Source of the DNA: Bacillus mycoides
GTDB taxonomy: Bacteria > Bacillota > Bacilli > Bacillales > Bacillaceae_G
DNA: 64,000 nucleotides
Assembly (NCBI RefSeq): GCF_018742245.1
Contig: NZ_CP036132.1
Location: forward strand, 801,001-865,000
Direction: 5' to 3'
Positions 34,022 to 42,884 of the stretch are shown piece by piece. The translations under genes were made by a program, and so were the position numbers. Below the pieces are notes generated by a model. It saw only the letters and a program-made list of their open reading frames with translations. It was not told the origin of the DNA and did not search any database. Positions within the stretch are counted from its first letter, which is position 1. The number at the start of each line of letters is the position of its first letter.

Positions 34022-34570
34022 ATGAAAAATATATTCATTATAAATGGGCATGAAAAATACGGTTCAAAGGAAGGACGATTAAATAAAACGTTAGTTGATT
34101 ATATGGTAACTGTATTAAGCGAAAATAATCATGTGAAAACAACAACGATTCAAGATGGATATAGTATTAAAGAAGAACAAGAGAAGTTTTTATGGGCCGA
34201 TGTTGTGGTTTATCAAACACCAATTTATTGGTTTAGTGTCCCGGGATTATTTAAAACGTATATGGATGAAATATATGAATACGGCTTGTTCTTTAAAGGT
34301 GCAGATGAATACGGAACAGGTGGTTTATTAAAAGAGAAGCATTATATGTTCTCTACAACTTGGAATGCACCTGAAAAAGCATTTGGAGATAAGACGAAGT
34401 TCTTTGAAGGAGAAAGTTTAGAGTCAACGCTTAGTCATTTACATCGTGTGCAGAAGTTTCTCGGTATGAGTCCGTTAAAGAGCTTTGCGTGTTATGATGT
34501 GGTGAAAAATCCGGATATAGAGCAATACTTATTAAACTTGAAAAATCATTTGGATGAAGTAATTAAATAA
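34022..34570 (+). CDS. NAD(P)H-dependent quinone oxidoreductase, MdaB-like flavodoxin fold
   Basis: This 182-residue protein starts MKNIFIINGHEKYGSKEGRL, the FMN/FAD phosphate loop; YQTPIYWFSVPGLFKTYMDE (about 63-82) is characteristic of MdaB/NQO1-like reductases. It would reduce quinones by two electrons. HxlR control fits a quinone-response unit. Confidence 0.85.
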   Translation: MKNIFIINGHEKYGSKEGRLNKTLVDYMVTVLSENNHVKTTTIQDGYSIKEEQEKFLWADVVVYQTPIYWFSVPGLFKTYMDEIYEYGLFFKGADEYGTGGLLKEKHYMFSTTWNAPEKAFGDKTKFFEGESLESTLSHLHRVQKFLGMSPLKSFACYDVVKNPDIEQYLLNLKNHLDEVIK

Positions 34571-34605
34571 TAGTTTGCATCTTTGTGTGCAAGAAGGTTC
34601 CTCTT

Positions 34606-34658
34606 TAAAAATGTAAAAGAAGGTATTACTAAGGATGTAATACCTTCTTTTACATTCG
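34606..34658 (+). terminator. Long terminator hairpin after oxidoreductase gene
   Basis: TGTAAAAGAAGGTATTAC and its exact complement enclose a short loop; 18-bp stem. Confidence 0.8.
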
Positions 34659-34713
34659 TGAAAATTGCTTAATTCTTATTGGTTTAAAGTCTTCATAAGC
34701 GGAATTTAACCTT

Positions 34714-35232
34714 TTATGAAATACGTTGAAAATCTTTACTCATACAGGACTGTTTTAGTTTTTTTGATTTAATCAAATATTTAATATCAGAGATGTTATC
34801 ATATGAAAGCTGAATATGATAATAGTTTATATACTCAAATAATGCAAAAACATAAACAAATAGTGCGAATGATAGCCCGATTAAAGGTAATTGAGGATAC
34901 CAAATTACAAAATCAATAGTAAACATAATAAGTCCTGTGATAATCAATCCGATATTTATCTTTTTTAGCATTTTTAAATATTGAATAATCACAATAGGTG
35001 TAACAGATGTTTTCTCTTTTTTTAGTCGTTTCCACTTTACGTACCAGTAAACAGTTCCTTGTAGTAAGAGAAACTCTAAAAGAAGAAATGAGATCCAAAA
35101 AGAGTATAGGGAATATAAATATAATGTAGGATAAGCATAATTAATTAAGTAACTTGTAAAAATAAAAGTAATAACTGAAAATAATTCACCTGTATATAGA
35201 TAGGAAAGCCTTTTTTCTAGGTTGCTTTTCAT
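34714..35232 (-). CDS. Hypothetical four-helix membrane protein
   Basis: This 172-residue protein starts at MKSNLEKRLSYLYTGELFSV, ATG 35232 after AGGAGAAG. Four hydrophobic segments lie in two pairs (about 18-60 and 90-130), then a hydrophilic tail with SYDNISDIKYLIKSKKLKQS. No family recognised. It lies just downstream of the SgrR-like gene on the same strand. Confidence 0.65.
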   Translation of the reverse strand: MKSNLEKRLSYLYTGELFSVITFIFTSYLINYAYPTLYLYSLYSFWISFLLLEFLLLQGTVYWYVKWKRLKKEKTSVTPIVIIQYLKMLKKINIGLIITGLIMFTIDFVIWYPQLPLIGLSFALFVYVFALFEYINYYHIQLSYDNISDIKYLIKSKKLKQSCMSKDFQRIS

Positions 35233-35264
35233 GGTTCTTCTCCTTTTATAAAAAACTTTGCATT

Positions 35265-37004
35265 TTAACGCAGGGATGGCTGTATCCATAACTTCGCAAA
35301 ATTCGCCCAACCGAATGAATCAATTGTTACGTTTTTTAAAGAAGAGGGATAGGTTTTTCTTTTTAAAACGTGATAGTTAAATAAAATAATGTACTCAGTT
35401 TGTAAAAACTCTTCAATTTCATATATGAGCTCATAGCGCTTTTCTTTATGTTCTTCTAATAAAAATGTATCTAGCAAGCAATTAATTTGCTTCGCATAGT
35501 GCGGGTCCAAGAATCGATTGATAAAACAACTTTTATTTTTAAATACGTTTAAAAATGCCATTTCATGCTCGGCGGCAAAAACTTCTCCCATTAAAATAAT
35601 ATCGGCATGTTTATCAATAGAACGATCCGTATAATCTGAAACAAGGAATGGGTGAAGTTCTGCGTGCACTCCTAATTGTTCACAACATTCTTTTAGGAAG
35701 TCAGCGTCGTTTGCACTATCTTTAAATGCGAAGAAGTAAATATGTATCGTTTCGCCATTATAGGTGCTCTTTTTCAAATACTCTTTCGCTTTTTCTAAAG
35801 AGTAGGACCTATTAGGAGCTTGGCGGCTTCTTTCAGGAAAGAAGCTTGATGCTGTGATTGTTCGATTTCCTTCTAAATCACGGAGGATCGTTTCAACATC
35901 ATATATTTCTCTCCAAGCTTTACGAAAGTAAATATCGTGATGTGGACCAGGTTTTGTAAAGTTGAAGCTAGCGTAAATACAACCTATTTCTTCTATTTGT
36001 ATATTGTGTCTTTCGTTTTCCTTTTCATTTGGTAGTTCATAATCAGCATCAATTTGCACATGATCTGGAATACGCCAAAACTCAATGCGGTCTAGTAACG
36101 CACGTTCTTTAAAATAATGGGTAAAAGCTTCAAGCACGATATTATCTTCAGAGTAATGAGTAAGTTTGAAAGGCCCAGTGCCTATGTAATGATAATTTTG
36201 GATACTCGCATCATGCGGTAAAATTGCGAGTTGCATGGAACTTACATAATGTAAGAAAAATAAATTCGGTTTTGCTAAATGGAATCGTATTTGTAGTGGT
36301 GATGGTGTTTCAATTTGAACAATTTCTTCTGTTAACCATTCGAAAGGAGATTGAATTTGCTTTAATCTTTCAAATGAAAATTGCACATCTGTAGAAGTTA
36401 AAACCGTTTCATTATGAAAATGTATATCTTTTCGTAAATAGAACGTCCATGTAAGCTGGTCTTCACTTAATTCCCACGTATGAGCAATGTGCGGTTCCAT
36501 TTTTTCGGTAACATCGTTATAAACGACTAATGTATCAAAAATTTGACTAGTAAGATGGCTCTCTGTTGTGACAGCCGCAAAAGCCGGATCTAGCGGCATT
36601 ACTTTTCGTGATATGGGGATTTTTAATATATCGTACATATCATTTGAAGGTTCATAGCCAAAATGATGATGGAGTTTATTTTCTATCTTTTTTTGAAGTG
36701 CAAGAGGAAGGGGCTCTTTTAAAAGAAGAAAGACATCCTTTAACTTTTCTTGCACTAACAGTTCATCTGTATAGGATTCAATTGCTTCTAGGAAACTATG
36801 TGCAAATAAAATTTCCGTTTTATTCCCGCGGCCTCGCCCTGGAGTCCAGTGAATTAATTGCTCTTCGTTCATTTTCTTTAATAAAATCTTTACGTTTTTC
36901 GTACTGCAATATAAAACATCAGCTAATTCTTGTAAGCTATTTCGTATATGTTGTTGATCTTGTGCGTGTAGTCTTAGTCTAATGTAATAGTCCATAATTT
37001 TCAT
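35265..37004 (-). CDS. SgrR-like transcriptional regulator with solute-binding domain
   Basis: This 579-residue protein has an N-terminal SgrR-type HTH (about 1-115; LQELADVLYCSTKNVKILLK, WTPGRGRGNKTEI) and a C-terminal ABC substrate-binding (SBP_bac_5-like) domain from about 150 (LDPAFAAVTTESHLTSQIFD, WTFYLRKDIHFHN). E. coli SgrR activates sgrS and a sugar efflux gene on phosphosugar stress. Here it is divergent from an MFS exporter 105 bases away, giving the same regulator-exporter logic. Two in-frame start codons (37004 and 36995) are possible. Confidence 0.85.
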   Translation of the reverse strand: MKIMDYYIRLRLHAQDQQHIRNSLQELADVLYCSTKNVKILLKKMNEEQLIHWTPGRGRGNKTEILFAHSFLEAIESYTDELLVQEKLKDVFLLLKEPLPLALQKKIENKLHHHFGYEPSNDMYDILKIPISRKVMPLDPAFAAVTTESHLTSQIFDTLVVYNDVTEKMEPHIAHTWELSEDQLTWTFYLRKDIHFHNETVLTSTDVQFSFERLKQIQSPFEWLTEEIVQIETPSPLQIRFHLAKPNLFFLHYVSSMQLAILPHDASIQNYHYIGTGPFKLTHYSEDNIVLEAFTHYFKERALLDRIEFWRIPDHVQIDADYELPNEKENERHNIQIEEIGCIYASFNFTKPGPHHDIYFRKAWREIYDVETILRDLEGNRTITASSFFPERSRQAPNRSYSLEKAKEYLKKSTYNGETIHIYFFAFKDSANDADFLKECCEQLGVHAELHPFLVSDYTDRSIDKHADIILMGEVFAAEHEMAFLNVFKNKSCFINRFLDPHYAKQINCLLDTFLLEEHKEKRYELIYEIEEFLQTEYIILFNYHVLKRKTYPSSLKNVTIDSFGWANFAKLWIQPSLR

Positions 37005-37109
37005 ATATACACTTCCTTCTTTAATAAAAGGGGAAACTCTTTAGAATATTCTAACCTTTTTCTTCCTTTTTTTCAAAGTAAAATAAGTAAGCATAAGGAG
37101 GGGGAAACA

Positions 37110-38372
37110 ATGGGGTTTTGGAGTATGCATCGAAATATAAAAATTAGAATTATAACTTCGTTTTTAACACGTACTGTGTCCACGATGATCTTTCCATTTA
37201 TGGTGATTTATTTTTCAATAAAGTTAGGTAGTGCGATTGCTGGAGCTTTATTACTCATCAATGTGCTAGCTTCATTAATTATCGGTTTATATGGTGGGTA
37301 TGTTGGAGATCGGCTCGGTCGTAAAAAAGTAATGATTATTGGCCAAAGTATACAAGTCGTTTCCATTGCTTGTATGGGAATTGCAAACTCAGATTATGTA
37401 GATTCACCGTGGCTAACATTTGTGTTTATGTTAGTGAATAGTTTAGGATCTGGACTTATGAATCCAGCGACGGAAGCGATGTTAATAGATGTGAGTACAC
37501 CTGAAAATCGAAAAGTGATGTACAGCATTAACTACTGGGCTATTAACTTATCAATTGCGATTGGAGCAATATTTGGTGGATTACTATTTGAAAACTATAG
37601 ATTGCAGCTGTTTATCGTATTAACGCTTGTTGCAGTCATTACTTTATATGTGATGGCTGTATATATGGAAGAGGTGTATGTAGCACGAAAAACGGTGGAG
37701 AAGAAAAATGTATTAAAGGATATGGCGGATAGTTATAAAGTCGTGATGAAAGATAGAGCGTTTTTAATTTTTTGCGCAGCAAGTATATGTACATTATCTT
37801 TAGAGTTTCAAATTAATAATTATTTAGGGGTACGTTTGCAGAAGGAATTTGAAACGGTGCACTTTTTATTCGGGAATGGTTTTACGTTTGATTTAACAGG
37901 TATTCGAATGCTGAGCTGGATATCAGCAGAGAATACAATTTTAGTTGTGTTATGTTCAGCGCTTCTTATTAAAATGCTGAAAAGCTTCAACGATTTGAAA
38001 ATCTTATATGTAGGCTTATTTATTTACACGATTGGCTTTACGATACTCGGAACGAGCAATAGCTTATGGATTTTATTAATTGCAGGGCTTTTCCAAACGG
38101 TAGGTGAGATGATGTATGTGCCAGTACGTCAATCTATTATGGCAGATATGGTGCCAAATGAGGCAAGAGGTTCTTATATGGCGATTAATGGGATGGTCTT
38201 TCAAGTGGCAAAAATGAACGGGGCATTAGGTGTTATGCTAGGTTCATTTATTGCATCTTGGGGCATGAGCGTTCTATATTTCATCGTAGGTATGAGCAGT
38301 ATTTTATTATTTATGAAGGCGATTGGGAAAGAGCAGTATGAGGGAGAGAAGGAGGTTTCTCAGATTGGATAA
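37110..38372 (+). CDS. MFS transporter adjacent to SgrR-like regulator
   Basis: This 420-residue protein with about 12 helices has motif A GYVGDRLGRKKVM (about 58-70) and a mid-chain insertion (about 235-270) between the halves. It is a probable exporter of sugars or drugs. The divergent SgrR-like regulator likely controls it. It has a GGAGGGGG ribosome site. Confidence 0.85.
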   Translation: MGFWSMHRNIKIRIITSFLTRTVSTMIFPFMVIYFSIKLGSAIAGALLLINVLASLIIGLYGGYVGDRLGRKKVMIIGQSIQVVSIACMGIANSDYVDSPWLTFVFMLVNSLGSGLMNPATEAMLIDVSTPENRKVMYSINYWAINLSIAIGAIFGGLLFENYRLQLFIVLTLVAVITLYVMAVYMEEVYVARKTVEKKNVLKDMADSYKVVMKDRAFLIFCAASICTLSLEFQINNYLGVRLQKEFETVHFLFGNGFTFDLTGIRMLSWISAENTILVVLCSALLIKMLKSFNDLKILYVGLFIYTIGFTILGTSNSLWILLIAGLFQTVGEMMYVPVRQSIMADMVPNEARGSYMAINGMVFQVAKMNGALGVMLGSFIASWGMSVLYFIVGMSSILLFMKAIGKEQYEGEKEVSQIG

Positions 38373-38380
38373 AACTATAT

Positions 38381-38417
38381 AAAAAGCGAGCCAGTTATAC
38401 TGGGACTCGCTTTTTAT
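38381..38417. terminator. Bidirectional terminator
   Basis: AAAAAGCGAG-CCAGT and ACTGG-ACTCGCTTTTT arms with small bulge between the MFS gene and the convergent small gene. Confidence 0.8.
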
Positions 38418-38424
38418 ATGATTT

Positions 38425-38628
38425 TTAAAATGGATCAACTTCAGCTAAATTTGGATTGGCGTTAGGGTTTGTTAATAAGGTTTTCAGCTCACCTACTTCT
38501 GAGAGAGCGACGAGGATATAACCACTAATAAGGACGATGAGTCCGATGACACGTAATGTTTGCAGTGTAATGTCACGGCTATTATTTTCGGAGTTATCTT
38601 GGGGCGGAGAAGGTGGATTATTGTTCAT
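38425..38628 (-). CDS. Small single-pass membrane protein
   Basis: This 67-residue protein starts MNNNPPSPPQDNSENNSRDI, then one helix (about 25-44, LRVIGLIVLISGYILVALSE) and a tail rich in Asn/Pro. It has a GGGAGCC site upstream. No family recognised. Length, codon use and convergent terminators favour a real gene. Confidence 0.6.
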   Translation of the reverse strand: MNNNPPSPPQDNSENNSRDITLQTLRVIGLIVLISGYILVALSEVGELKTLLTNPNANPNLAEVDPF

Positions 38629-38751
38629 AGTTAGGCTCCCATCTGTTTTATTTATATGTGTAAAATCATTATTTAACTTATGGATAGGAATTGTATAGTC
38701 ATTTTCACTATATGAGAAATGCCTATGAAAAGTGATTAGAAATTTTAGGAC

Positions 38752-38787
38752 GAGAAAAGAGGCTGCTATGTGCAGCCTCTTTTTTAG
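38752..38787. terminator. Bidirectional terminator
   Basis: AAAAGAGGCTGC pairs with GCAGCCTCTTTT around a short loop. Confidence 0.8.
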
Positions 38788-39990
38788 TTATAAAGAAGAA
38801 ATACGTTTCTTCGTTTTTTGTACAATAATAAACTTTATCCAAAGTACGCCGATCACCATAATAATCAAAGCATGTAGTAACTGCCCTGTAGCAACGAGTA
38901 TAACACTTGAAAATACAATGAGTTGAATACTTAGTAATGTGAGAATTAAGCTGAGAAATTGATTCATTCTTTCTTCAGTAGCAATTGGATATAATGCCAC
39001 GATAATATTTCCTGAAAAATATTTCCACAGCGAACGAAGCTGCATAGAGATCATGTATAGGACGATGTAAGCGATAGCGCCTTTTACGTATAGATTCGGT
39101 ACGAAATATACGATAAAGGAACCGATTAACCCCAAGCGAATATATATACCAAAATAATCATTCCCACGTAAAAACGATAGTGTATGTAAATAGAAGAAAG
39201 TAGCTTGTTTTTTATGTAGTAAAGGTTCGATCCAATTTGTAAGCCATTTTCTGCCGTTTACTTGTTTTTTTAGCTGCGGAACATCAGTGAAGATGCTAGC
39301 GAATTGATAAAAGCGTATGTCCATTTTTTCTTCTTGTTCGATTATGTATTCCCACGGTATTCGCTTTGTGGGCTGTTTTTTTGTATATAGGAGTAGGAAG
39401 GCAAGAAGTAATAGTAATAAGCCACCTAGCACAATGATATTTGCAACATAAAACAGCATGTAAATGATAAGTGCATTACAAGCAACACGAATGATAAGCC
39501 ATATGCTTTTTTCATAACTATCACGCCACATCCAATGTATGTATATGTTCCAGCCCTTTAGAATCATTAAAATTATAAAGATTGTACATAAAAAAGGTAC
39601 GGTTAATTGTAATGATTGCATGGCAAGCGGTACGATAATAAGGAACATAAATACAAGCGGGAAAAGTTGAATGATGTAATTATATAGAAGAGATTTTTTA
39701 AAATAAGATGTTAATTTCTCTTCTAGCGCTAGTAAATAGACAGCGTCAGGTTTTTGAATAAATGTGCGAATTGGGCATCTCGTTATAATGAGTGTAAGTA
39801 CGATTGTGATGAGTAATAAAGATATTCCTTTAGAAGGATCTGTTTTAAGAAACTTGGCGTAATAATATGCACCTACACATGAGACGAAGATGAAGCTATA
39901 TAGCAAACCGTTAATCATACGTGCAAAGTATGTGATGGCATTTTGAATATGTTGTTGAAAGCGAGAGCGCCATAGTGATTCGATTGACAT
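38788..39990 (-). CDS. ABC transporter permease, EcsB-like
   Basis: This 400-residue membrane protein starts at MSIESLWRSRFQQHIQNAIT; ATG 39990 follows AAGAGGTGA. About eight helices. The N-terminal amphipathic start and FIQKPDAVYLLALEEKLTSYF (residues about 76-96) resemble EcsB. EcsB normally pairs with the ATPase EcsA in the same operon, but no ATPase gene is adjacent here, so this is an orphan paralogue or uses an ATPase in trans. Confidence 0.75.
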   Translation of the reverse strand: MSIESLWRSRFQQHIQNAITYFARMINGLLYSFIFVSCVGAYYYAKFLKTDPSKGISLLLITIVLTLIITRCPIRTFIQKPDAVYLLALEEKLTSYFKKSLLYNYIIQLFPLVFMFLIIVPLAMQSLQLTVPFLCTIFIILMILKGWNIYIHWMWRDSYEKSIWLIIRVACNALIIYMLFYVANIIVLGGLLLLLLAFLLLYTKKQPTKRIPWEYIIEQEEKMDIRFYQFASIFTDVPQLKKQVNGRKWLTNWIEPLLHKKQATFFYLHTLSFLRGNDYFGIYIRLGLIGSFIVYFVPNLYVKGAIAYIVLYMISMQLRSLWKYFSGNIIVALYPIATEERMNQFLSLILTLLSIQLIVFSSVILVATGQLLHALIIMVIGVLWIKFIIVQKTKKRISSL

Positions 39991-40032
39991 GTTTTTCACC
40001 TCTTTTTTCTATTATATATGTTTTATTAAGCA

Positions 40033-40072
40033 AAAAACGAGCAAATTGCGTTATGCAACTTGCTCGTTTTTC
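40033..40072. terminator. Terminator between EcsB-like gene and lysine permease
   Basis: AAAAACGAGCAA-TTGC and GCAA-TTGCTCGTTTTT arms; the minus-strand permease ends inside it. Confidence 0.75.
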
Positions 40073-41475
40073 TTTTCGTTATTTTTTTTCTGATCACGAT
40101 TCATTAATGGATAGAAGGCAAAGCCAATTACGAATAAACCAATCCCGAGAAGGAATGTTTTTATATCGGATGCGCCTGTTTTAATAACCCATAGTGCATA
40201 GCAAAGTGCGATCGCTGCGACTATGCCATCTGTAATTCTTGCCCGCATTTCATTTTTGTATGTTTCACCAGTTGCGACTAGCTTTAACTGGAAGATTGGT
40301 GAAACGAGATATGGAATGAGGTAGGCTAAAGTTGATACGGTAATAACGAATGTATAAGCTTCCGCAATTGTTCCTGATAATGTTGAGAATAAGAACACTT
40401 GCGACATAATGTTTGTTAATCGTAGTGAATGAATTGGACTTCCTTTTTTATTTGTTTTTGCGAAGAAGGAAGGGAAGAAACCTTCTTTTGCTGCTTGATA
40501 AGGTACTTCTGAGCTTAATAAAATCCAGCCTAATATTGAACCGAATAGGGAAGTAAGAGCAAGTAATGCCATAAGTTTCCCGCCGCCGTGACCCATTGCA
40601 GCGTTTAATGCATCTGCTAATGGACGTTCAGAAGCTTGTAATTTATCAACGTGAAGTACACCCATTGTTAAAATTGTAATTCCTAAGTAAATTGCAACTG
40701 TTATTAGTAAACCGGCAACTGTTGCACGTTTTACCGTTTTGGGAGAAGTAGCTCGGTTTGATAAAAGAACGGCTGATTCAATCCCGATAAATGCCCAAAG
40801 TGTTGTAAGAGCAGCTAAATTTACTTGTGAAAGGAGACCGTGTGATACGCCTTCTTTATCGATCATTGGTGTGTACCATTGTCCAAATTTTGAAGCTTCG
40901 AACGCAAATAACGTAACAATGATGAATAGAAGGAATCCAGTCACTTTCGTTGTTGTTGCTAAGAAGTTAAGTTTCCCAGCTCCGCTTACACCGTTTGTTA
41001 AAATTAAATGAGTGCCCCATAGTAAAACAGAACAAATAGTAAATGTAAGTAGTTTTCCAACTTCTATATTGAAAGAGCCGATTGAAAACAATAGTCGTGT
41101 ATCTTTCATAATCGGGAAGAAGAGCGATAAATATCCCGCGAAAGATGTAATGATGGCAACGTTACTTGCCCAGTTTGCAACCCAATATCCCCATACTATG
41201 CTGAAACCAGCCATTTTTTTCTTTTTTGGTGATGAGAATAAGGCATATGCATGACTTTGTGGTCCTGTCGTTAAATCAGGACGACGAATTGCTAAATTAC
41301 CGAAAACAAGAGCTAGCATTAAAACACCAAACCCTGTTGTTAACCAAGCTAAAGTGACACCGAGAGGGCTAGCTGTTTGTGCCAACGTACTTGGCACCAT
41401 GAAAATACCAGCACCAACCATGTTACCGACAACGAAAGCTGTTAGTACCCAAAAGCCCCATTTTTTTTGTTGCAT
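40051..41475 (-). CDS. APC-family amino acid permease under a lysine riboswitch (YvsH-like)
   Basis: This 474-residue protein with about 12 helices starts at MQQKKWGFWVLTAFVVGNMV; ATG 41475 follows TGGAGG. VVGNMVGAGIFMVPSTLAQ is the substrate-binding first helix of basic amino acid/polyamine antiporters. WAFIGIESAVLLSNRATSPK near 225 matches that group. The lysine riboswitch upstream makes lysine the likely substrate, as for B. subtilis YvsH. Confidence 0.88.
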   Translation of the reverse strand: MQQKKWGFWVLTAFVVGNMVGAGIFMVPSTLAQTASPLGVTLAWLTTGFGVLMLALVFGNLAIRRPDLTTGPQSHAYALFSSPKKKKMAGFSIVWGYWVANWASNVAIITSFAGYLSLFFPIMKDTRLLFSIGSFNIEVGKLLTFTICSVLLWGTHLILTNGVSGAGKLNFLATTTKVTGFLLFIIVTLFAFEASKFGQWYTPMIDKEGVSHGLLSQVNLAALTTLWAFIGIESAVLLSNRATSPKTVKRATVAGLLITVAIYLGITILTMGVLHVDKLQASERPLADALNAAMGHGGGKLMALLALTSLFGSILGWILLSSEVPYQAAKEGFFPSFFAKTNKKGSPIHSLRLTNIMSQVFLFSTLSGTIAEAYTFVITVSTLAYLIPYLVSPIFQLKLVATGETYKNEMRARITDGIVAAIALCYALWVIKTGASDIKTFLLGIGLFVIGFAFYPLMNRDQKKNNEKKNEQVA

Positions 41476-41566
41476 AGAAAATACCTCCAAAGTTAGTATA
41501 ACCAAGTCAAGCGAGGAGATATGTATGTCTTCCTAAGTAAGGAAGAGAAGTCCCAAACAAAACAAA

Positions 41567-41597
41567 AAAAGCACGTAATTTGCCGCTACATGCTTTC
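41567..41597 (-). terminator. Lysine-riboswitch terminator
   Basis: On the minus strand AAAGCATGTA pairs with TACGTGCTTT, followed by a long T run, between aptamer and permease start. Expression platform: lysine should favour termination. Confidence 0.8.
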
Positions 41598-41614
41598 TAT
41601 CTTATAAGAAACCC

Positions 41615-41818
41615 ACGACATACCTCTCGATAGCTCTCCACAAACGAAACGTTTGTGACAGTTCTGCACTTATTAAATGCAGACCCAGCAAGCGCGCATG
41701 GTGGGCACGTCTTACTTCGGCAACCATTCCTTTCTCATTCCTTCATCAATGCCACTACATCTCCTGAAATGATACTTTTAATGATTGCAACCTCTACCTC
41801 ACCGAGATACGAATGAGG
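41615..41818 (-). ncRNA. Lysine riboswitch (L box) aptamer
   Basis: Read on the minus strand the conserved segments occur in order: TCTCGGTGAGGTAGAGGTTG, AGTA in a loop E-like turn, GGTTGCCGAAG, the GCTGGGTCTGCATTTAATAA stem, ACTGTCACAAACG, and GGAGAGCTATC closing P1. The spacing fits the known five-helix junction. It precedes an APC permease. Confidence 0.92.
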
Positions 41819-42005
41819 ATTTAAATATTAAATTAACGTATTTAAGAGTAACAAATGTATTTTTATACGTCAATGGATATGGTAATAATCAGATTATAGA
41901 GAAGAGTTCGTGATTAAAAGTGAGAGGGATTGTTATACAATATTTGAATTTTCGTAATATAATACATGTTATTAGTGCTAGAAGATTGAGAAGGGGATGA
42001 AGTAT
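41819..42005. promoter_or_regulatory. Divergent promoter region lysine riboswitch / racE
   Basis: AT-rich DNA that must hold the minus-strand promoter of the riboswitch and the plus-strand promoter of racE (AATATAATACATG near 41957). No repeat or gene seen. Confidence 0.4.
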
Positions 42006-42833
42006 ATGTCTGTATGTAATAAAAATTCCGTAATAGGTGTACTAGATTCAGGGGTCGGGGGATTAACAGTTGCTAGTGAGATTATGCGTCAATTGCCTAA
42101 AGAGAGCATTTACTATATTGGTGATAATGAGCGTTGTCCGTATGGGCCAAGAAGTGTAGAGGAGGTACAATCTTTCATATTTGAAATGGTTGAGTTCCTC
42201 AAACAGTTTCCATTAAAAGCTCTAGTGGTAGCATGTAATACTGGTGCAGCTGCTGCATTGACTGATTTGCAAGAAGCACTTTCCATTCCAGTTATTGGCG
42301 TTATACATCCGGGAGCAAGAGCTGCAATTAAAGTGACAAAGAAAGGGAAAATAGGGGTAATTGGAACTGTAGGTACGATAAAATCTAACATGTACGAAAA
42401 AGCATTACACGAGCTTGATACATATTTGGAAGTGCATAGTCATGCGTGTCCGACTTTAGCTACAGTTGTAGAAAATCACTTAGAAGATACAGCATATGTA
42501 ACGCAGCAAGTGAAACAAGCTTTACTGCCATTAACGAAAGAAGATATAGATACGTTAATTCTTGGGTGTACGCATTATCCACTTTTAGAGTCCTATATAA
42601 AAAAGGAGTTAGGAGAGGCTGTGACAATTATTAGCTCTGCAGAAGAAACAGCGATAGAGTTAAGTACCATTTTACAGCACAAAGGAATTTTGTCTGACAA
42701 TCTTAATCCGAAGCATCGATTTTTTACAACAGGCTCTGTTTTATCGTTTGAACATATTGCTGAGCGTTGGCTAGGGTATCAAATTTCTGTAGAATGTGTG
42801 AATTTACCTATGGAAAAACAACTCGTGAACTAA
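42006..42833 (+). CDS. racE: Glutamate racemase
   Basis: This 275-residue protein starts at MSVCNKNSVIGVLDSGVGGL after AGAAGGGGATG. DSGVGG, the two catalytic cysteines in VVACNTGAAA (about 70-79) and LILGCTHYPLL (about 180-190), and YIGDNERCPYG are all present. It makes D-glutamate for peptidoglycan (and poly-D-glutamate in capsule formers). B. cereus-group genomes carry two racE paralogues; which one this is cannot be settled from sequence alone. Confidence 0.93.
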   Translation: MSVCNKNSVIGVLDSGVGGLTVASEIMRQLPKESIYYIGDNERCPYGPRSVEEVQSFIFEMVEFLKQFPLKALVVACNTGAAAALTDLQEALSIPVIGVIHPGARAAIKVTKKGKIGVIGTVGTIKSNMYEKALHELDTYLEVHSHACPTLATVVENHLEDTAYVTQQVKQALLPLTKEDIDTLILGCTHYPLLESYIKKELGEAVTIISSAEETAIELSTILQHKGILSDNLNPKHRFFTTGSVLSFEHIAERWLGYQISVECVNLPMEKQLVN

Positions 42834-42840
42834 ATTGTAT

Positions 42841-42873
42841 AAAAAGAAGCTGATCTAAAACTAGATCAGCTTC
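42841..42873. terminator. Bidirectional terminator racE / gapN
   Basis: GAAGCTGATCT and its complement enclose a 6-base loop; the T run is on the minus (gapN) side. Confidence 0.75.
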
Positions 42874-42884
42874 CACATATAAGA

